Positions 34,006-36,190 of a stretch of 36,190 nt of DNA are shown piece after piece; within the stretch, counting starts at the first letter, position 1; each line of letters starts with the position of its first letter. Under the pieces are notes generated by a model. It made no database searches. It was given only the letters and a program-made list of their open reading frames with translations, and was not told the DNA's origin. A program made the position numbers and the translations under genes. The stretch spans positions 1-36,190 of the forward strand of contig JBBAPK010000031.1 of assembly GCA_040400875.1 (NCBI GenBank), written 5' to 3'. Source of the DNA: PBB1 sp040400875. Its GTDB lineage: Bacteria; Pseudomonadota; Gammaproteobacteria; Burkholderiales; Burkholderiaceae_C.

Positions 34006-34057
34006 GGGGAGATTGTGTAGTTCAGGCAGGTGCGGGCGCGCGATCAGGCCGACGGGG
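33916..34057. repeat. Direct repeat copy 1: parC 5' end and leader
   Basis: This stretch covers the first ~30 codons of parC and its leader. It reappears in the same orientation at 35149-35287 with high identity, differing by scattered substitutions and a short indel. Blocks such as GCGTTCGGCGTAGTGGGCC and GATTGTGTAGTTCAGGCAGG are exact in both. This copy belongs to the full-length gene. Confidence 0.9.
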
Positions 34058-34143
34058 TGCTTTGCGAAGCGAAATAAAGGAGGAGGTCGGGCGCAGCCCG
34101 GCCGGGGGACATTCGCGCAGCAGAGTGCCCCGTCGGCCTGATC
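34042..34143. repeat. 102-bp element with inverted-repeat ends, copy 1
   Basis: The ends are inverted copies of GATCAGGCCGACGGGG (34042-34057 and 34128-34143, exact). The ~70-bp inside reads TGCTTTGCGAAGCG ... CGCGCAGCAGAGTG. The second element at 35272-35373 has the same length and ends, but its inside matches this one only as the reverse complement (~66 of 70 bases by eye). No protein is encoded. It looks like a small palindrome-ended mobile or invertible element just upstream of parC. Confidence 0.85.
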
Positions 34144-34246
34144 GGGGTGCCAGCTCGCTCCTCGCAGCCAGCAAGACAGCTAGGCGCAACAGTGATGTCG
34201 CCTTGGTCCGATTGCGGCCATCAGCGGAAATTCGCACTTGCCCGTG

Positions 34247-34278
34247 CAGCGGCCGGTCAACTCACACAGCTGTCGCCC
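34247..34278. repeat. 32-bp direct repeat copy 1
   Basis: CAGCGGCCGGTCAACTCACA, then CAGCTGTCGCCC, recurs at 35408-35439 with one mismatch. It marks the far end of the duplicated block in each copy. Between the 102-bp element and this repeat, copy 1 has about 70 nt that copy 2 lacks. Confidence 0.85.
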
Positions 34279-34311
34279 AACCGCAGAGTTGAGCGGACAA
34301 CGGGTTAGGCG

Positions 34312-34593
34312 TCACTTCGGCGTCGCTCTGACCAACTTCTCAGCCATGCGCGTTTGCCACCCAGGACCTGTGGCTCGCCACTTCTCGATGACATTTTCGG
34401 GGAGACGAATCGAAATTAACTTCTTCGGATTCTCCGATCGAGGGCGCCCGCCCTTGTTGACCTGACCACGCTCCAGCATGTCTTCGGTCAGCTCCGGCAA
34501 CTCGTCGTACTCTTCGAGCTGAATCACGTGGGCCGCTACCTTGGCCAGATCAGAGCCCAAGGAGCGGGGCGATGGTCGCTTGCTTGCGTTCAT
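34312..34593 (-). CDS. brnA: BrnA-type antitoxin
   Basis: A 93-residue antitoxin of the type II BrnT/BrnA system. The N-terminal half is acidic (LEEYDELPELTEDMLERG) and likely binds the toxin. The C-terminal half has the BrnA DNA-binding signature GRPRSENPKKLISIRLPENVIEKWRATG in two parts, followed by PGWQTRMAEKLV (ribbon-helix-helix-like). A ribosome site AGGAAAG precedes ATG 34593. It overlaps the end of brnT by 44 nt, the usual toxin-first order for this family. Confidence 0.87.
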   Translation of the reverse strand: MNASKRPSPRSLGSDLAKVAAHVIQLEEYDELPELTEDMLERGQVNKGGRPRSENPKKLISIRLPENVIEKWRATGPGWQTRMAEKLVRATPK

Positions 34594-34825
34594 TGGCTTT
34601 CCTCATGCTGAAAACATGGCGATCCTCGCCACGCGGTGTGTAGCCGATGACGACCATTCGGTCGCGCAGCATCCCGAAGCAGATCATCCGCCTCTCGCCG
34701 TAGTCTTTGCGGAGGTCTTGGGTCTCGAAGAATCTTCCTTCAAAGACGAACCTCGCGTCGTCGAAGTCGAGTGATCGCTCAGGGAGAGTTGTGACGCGCT
34801 TGTGGGGATCGTAGCCAATCGGCAC
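34550..34825 (-). CDS. brnT: BrnT-type ribonuclease toxin
   Basis: A 91-residue BrnT-family toxin; known members are RelE-fold ribonucleases. The family pattern is visible: IGYDPHKR at the start (family: F.WDP.K), SLDFDDARFVFEG, then DYGERRMICFGM, then VVIGYTPRGEDRHVFSMRKANERK (conserved RHVFSMRKAN; the run is split here). The N-terminal Trp of many relatives is Tyr here. GTG 34825 is the start, and a TACAAT box 5 nt upstream suggests a leaderless or very short leader. It is cotranscribed with brnA. Confidence 0.85.
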   Translation of the reverse strand: MPIGYDPHKRVTTLPERSLDFDDARFVFEGRFFETQDLRKDYGERRMICFGMLRDRMVVIGYTPRGEDRHVFSMRKANERKQATIAPLLGL

Positions 34826-34830
34826 AGGTT

Positions 34831-34859
34831 ATTGTATTTACAACAACCGAGAGGTGCAA
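34831..34859 (-). promoter_or_regulatory. brnTA promoter with overlapping palindrome
   Basis: On the minus strand, TACAAT (34831-34836) and TTGCAC (34854-34859) are spaced by 17 bp. The palindrome TTGTATTTACAA (34832-34843) covers the -10 box and is a likely BrnA operator; BrnA-type antitoxins repress their own operon. The -10 lies only 5 nt from the GTG start of brnT. Confidence 0.5.
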
Positions 34860-35059
34860 GAGGCGATCGGTTCGTGACGCCTAACGTTCGAGCTAAGCGG
34901 GCGGCGACGGCAGGACGATGGGAAGTCCACAAGGAAGACTTCGAGCGAATCGCCTGCTTCCAGGTGCTCAAAGATGACACGAACGGGTACACGTGTCCCG
35001 ATGAAAACAGGCGTTCCACCAAGGATCTCTGGGTCGGAAATGACGCGCGGGGACTTCAT
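34838..35059 (-). CDS. DUF433 protein, 3'-truncated (hybrid end)
   Basis: The first ~46 residues are a normal DUF433 protein: MKSPRVISDPEILGGTPVFIG, split at the Gly from TRVPVRVIFEHLEAGDSLEVFLVDFP. DUF433 proteins are mostly antitoxins paired with DUF5615 PIN-like toxins. Right after DFP the family sequence stops and the frame reads through the attC-like repeat (SSCRRRPLSSNVRRH...), ending after 73 residues. The helix-turn-helix end and the partner toxin gene are missing. An AGGAG ribosome site precedes ATG 35059. It was probably cut by the recombination that joined the brnTA segment, and is likely non-functional. Confidence 0.75.
   Translation of the reverse strand: MKSPRVISDPEILGGTPVFIGTRVPVRVIFEHLEAGDSLEVFLVDFPSSCRRRPLSSNVRRHEPIASCTSRLL
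34879..34918. repeat. attC-like half-site / 40-bp repeat, copy 1
   Basis: GCCTAACGTTCGAGCTAAGC, then GGGCGGCGACGGCAGGACG. It matches the segment at 36079-36118 almost exactly over ~35 bp. The beginning (RYYYAAC, then GTTCGAGC) looks like the R''-L'' half of an integron attC site. A complementary L'-R' half does not follow; instead the truncated DUF433 gene begins. Confidence 0.6.
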
Positions 35060-35148
35060 AGCGAGCTCCTAGCTTCGTTCGGTTTACCGCCGGGAGGAAG
35101 CCAGGAGTGCTTTTTGCTGCCTATCGTGTTCTCAGGAGACAGCTGCGT

Positions 35149-35235
35149 GTACGCGAGGCAGGCGCGTTCGGCGTAGTGGGCCAGGGTGACCGCATCGGTG
35201 GGGTCGGTGGCGGGGGTGTCGAACAGGTCGTTCAT
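35149..35235 (-). pseudogene. parC 5'-end fragment (duplicated)
   Basis: From ATG 35235 on the minus strand it reads MNDLFDTPATDPTDAVTLAHY, split before AERACLAY, nearly the same as the first 30 residues of ParC. After that the sequence is unrelated, and no topoisomerase domain follows. Its leader (35236-35287) matches the parC leader. It is a non-functional copy left by a duplication or recombination event. The longer open frame upstream of this ATG is not meaningful. Confidence 0.88.
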
Positions 35236-35271
35236 GCGCAGATTGTGTAGTTCAGGCAGGTGCGGGCGCGC

Positions 35272-35373
35272 GATCAGGCCGACGGGGAACTCTGCTTCGC
35301 GAATGTCCCCCGGCCGGGCTGCGCCCGACCTCCTCCTTGATTTCGCTGCGCAAAGCACCCCACCGGCCTGATC
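35272..35373. repeat. 102-bp element, copy 2 (inside inverted)
   Basis: The left end GATCAGGCCGACGGGG (35272-35287) is exact. The right end, CCCCACCGGCCTGATC (35358-35373), has two mismatches to the inverted repeat. The inside, AACTCTGCTTCGCG ... CGCAAAGCA, is the reverse complement of the inside of copy 1, while the flanks on both sides are direct repeats. Confidence 0.85.
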
Positions 35374-35407
35374 GGGGTGGCGCTGCGTTGTTTGCAGCTT
35401 GCAAGTT

Positions 35408-35439
35408 CAGCGGCCGGTCAACTCACAAAGCTGTCGCCC
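35408..35439. repeat. 32-bp direct repeat copy 2
   Basis: This is a partner of 34247-34278 with one mismatch (CACAAAG for CACACAG). Just beyond it the two copies diverge completely. In copy 1 the attC-like GTTAGGC core follows within 26 nt; here the upstream region of yefM follows. Confidence 0.85.
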
Positions 35440-35538
35440 TGCGTTTGAGATGAGCGGCAGCGCTCGGATTGCCGGGTGACGTCCTCTCGATTGATGGGTT
35501 GGGCGTGCCTGCTCGCCATGGACCGCGCCCCCTTGAGT

Positions 35539-35566
35539 TGTACAATAAGACGTACTTACTCGGAGA
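35539..35566 (+). promoter_or_regulatory. yefM promoter/operator and ribosome site
   Basis: TACAAT at 35541-35546 is a good -10 box; its -35 (ATGGAC, 35518-35523) is weak. Two GTAC cores (35540-35543 and 35552-35555) repeat in TTGTACAATAAGACGTACTT, resembling the TGTACA-type sites bound by YefM antitoxins. GGAGA (35562-35566) is the ribosome site for yefM. Confidence 0.5.
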
Positions 35567-35572
35567 TTTTCC

Positions 35573-35824
35573 ATGGATGCCATTACCTACTCTTCAGCGC
35601 GCGCAAACCTTGCTCGAACAATGGATCGGGTTTGCGAAGACCACGAGGCATTGATCATTACGCGCAACGGTGAACAGGCGGTTGTGATGCTCTCGTTGGA
35701 AGACTACCAAGCGCTTGAAGAGACGGCCTACTTGCTGCGCAACCCCGCCAATGCCAAACGCCTGCTTTCTGCTACCGCGCAACTGGGCGCCGGCAAAGGC
35801 GTAGAACGGAAGTTGACCGAGTGA
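35573..35824 (+). CDS. yefM: YefM-type antitoxin (Phd/YefM family)
   Basis: An 83-residue antitoxin. The N-terminal DNA-binding domain MDAITYSSARANLARTMDRV shows the Phd/YefM pattern, followed by CEDHEALIITRNGEQAVVMLS and LEDYQALEETAYLLRNPANAKRLL. The C-terminal tail neutralises the toxin. It represses its own operon, alone or with YoeB. The ribosome site GGAGA is well placed. Its TGA overlaps the yoeB GTG. It is lower in GC than the core genes, consistent with acquisition. Confidence 0.92.
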   Translation: MDAITYSSARANLARTMDRVCEDHEALIITRNGEQAVVMLSLEDYQALEETAYLLRNPANAKRLLSATAQLGAGKGVERKLTE

Positions 35825-36075
35825 AGTTAATCTTTGCTGACGAGGCGTGGGAAGATTACCTTTACTGGCACAAGCAAGACAAGAAGATGGTTGAGCGTAT
35901 CAACAAGCTGATTGCTGAAGTGAAGCGTGAACCATTTTCTGGGGTTGGGAAACCTGAGCAGCTCAAGCACGCTCTGTCTGGCTATTGGTCTCGGCGTATC
36001 AATGACGAGCACCGAATGGTCTACAAGATTGAGGGCGGTTCTCTTCTGCTCGCACAGCTTCGATATCACTACTGA
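35821..36075 (+). CDS. yoeB: YoeB-type mRNA interferase toxin
   Basis: An 84-residue toxin that aligns without gaps to my memory of E. coli YoeB, which cuts mRNA on the ribosome. Active-site residues are conserved: Glu46 (GKPEQLKH), Arg65 (DEHRMVY) and His83 with terminal Tyr84 (LRYHY). WSRR at 56-59 is also typical. The GTG start overlaps the yefM stop, giving coupled translation. All catalytic residues are present, so this is the one toxin in the window besides BrnT that looks fully active. The attC-like repeat starts 3 nt after the stop. Confidence 0.94.
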   Translation: MKLIFADEAWEDYLYWHKQDKKMVERINKLIAEVKREPFSGVGKPEQLKHALSGYWSRRINDEHRMVYKIEGGSLLLAQLRYHY

Positions 36076-36078
36076 GAC

Positions 36079-36118
36079 GCTCAACGTTCGAGCTAAGCGG
36101 GCGACAACGGCAGGACGC
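36079..36118. repeat. attC-like half-site / 40-bp repeat, copy 2
   Basis: GCTCAACGTTCGAGCTAAGC, then GGGCGACAACGGCAGGACG, directly after the yoeB stop. It matches copy 1 (34879-34918) with about four differences in 40 bp. Its position right behind a gene is where an integron cassette carries attC, but the second half is not seen before the insertion-sequence-like end. Confidence 0.6.
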
Positions 36119-36137
36119 TTGGGCCGGGCCGGTGGCC

Positions 36138-36190
36138 TGAACCGCCCCGGTTTTTGAGGAGGCTCCAACTCTTGAGAAGATGGAGCCATG
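36138..36190 (+). mobile_element. Possible left end of an IS3-family insertion sequence
   Basis: TGAACCGCCCCGGTTTTTGA starts at 36138, followed by GGAGGCTCC and a leader ending GATGGAGCCATG at the window edge. This resembles the terminal inverted repeat and orfA start of IS3-type elements common in Burkholderiales. The transposase itself lies outside the window, so this rests on end sequence and memory alone. Confidence 0.45.

Larger units (their letters stand above)
34304..34885. repeat. 11-bp inverted repeats bounding the brnTA segment
   Basis: GTTAGGCGTCA (34304-34314) and TGACGCCTAAC (34875-34885) are exact reverse complements and enclose the brnTA pair (582 bp). GTTAGGC and GCCTAAC fit the GTTRRRY / RYYYAAC core pattern of integron attC sites, so this may be an old gene cassette. 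The first repeat overlaps the brnA stop codon. Confidence 0.7.

Noticed and set aside
31702..34020. 772-codon plus-strand frame opposite parC
   Set aside because: Antisense to a certain gene, no recognisable domain, and composition typical of a shadow frame.
34275..34310. A complete attC site from GCCCAAC to GTTAGGC
   Set aside because: Only 36 bp long, with no convincing inner arms; known attC sites are longer. Kept only as an attC-like core.
34802..35176. 124-codon plus-strand frame across the attC-like repeat
   Set aside because: It is antisense to the DUF433 gene and consists of translated repeat sequence (NVRAKRAATAGR) with no ribosome site.

Overview
The window is GC-rich chromosomal DNA from a betaproteobacterium, most likely order Burkholderiales. 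This rests on the mutS / pyrG-kdsA-eno-ftsB arrangement, the protein sequences of PyrG, KdsA, ParC, Hsp33 and the TgpA transglutaminase, and dense genes with 1-4 nt start/stop overlaps. No rRNA, tRNA or CRISPR array was seen.

Left part (1-7260). After a palindromic repeat cluster, a small DUF2805 protein is coupled to a DnaJ-like J-domain protein. Convergent to them is a five-gene minus-strand signalling operon (6708 down to 1523). Its order is a secreted c-heme DUF3365 sensor, a membrane hybrid histidine kinase with two receiver domains, a single-domain receiver, a protein with a histidine-kinase H-box but no ATPase domain, and a receiver-SpoIIE phosphatase. A BLUF blue-light photoreceptor is divergent from this operon. 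Together they look like a redox/heme- and possibly light-responsive phosphorelay ending in a PP2C phosphatase.

Core part (7283-23275). This holds mutS, pyrG, kdsA, eno and ftsB. A short remnant of an Anbu-type proteasome-like protease sits between mutS and pyrG. Then come hslO with a gamma-carbonic-anhydrase-like protein (minus), a DUF455 ferritin-like protein, an MscS channel (minus), and a moxR-DUF58-tgpA-mltB run of envelope genes.

Accessory part (23276-28031). A two-partner-secretion exoprotein (TpsA) has GLUG and YDG/MBG-type repeats. Its coupled transporter gene (tpsB) has shrunk to about 360 bp by internal deletion. Next are a 62-aa unknown protein and a TacA-TacT toxin-antitoxin locus whose toxin has an internal stop and an internal deletion.

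Right part (28173-36190). comEC (minus), a RidA-family protein, dsbB and parC (minus) are ordinary. Upstream of parC is a mosaic. The first ~30 codons and the leader of parC are repeated about 1.2 kb away, and both copies carry a 102-bp element with inverted-repeat ends whose inside is flipped between copies. Between and beyond the copies are brnTA, a 3'-truncated DUF433 gene and a yefM-yoeB pair. A ~40-bp repeat resembling half of an integron attC site occurs twice. The window ends in what looks like the left end of an IS3-type insertion sequence.
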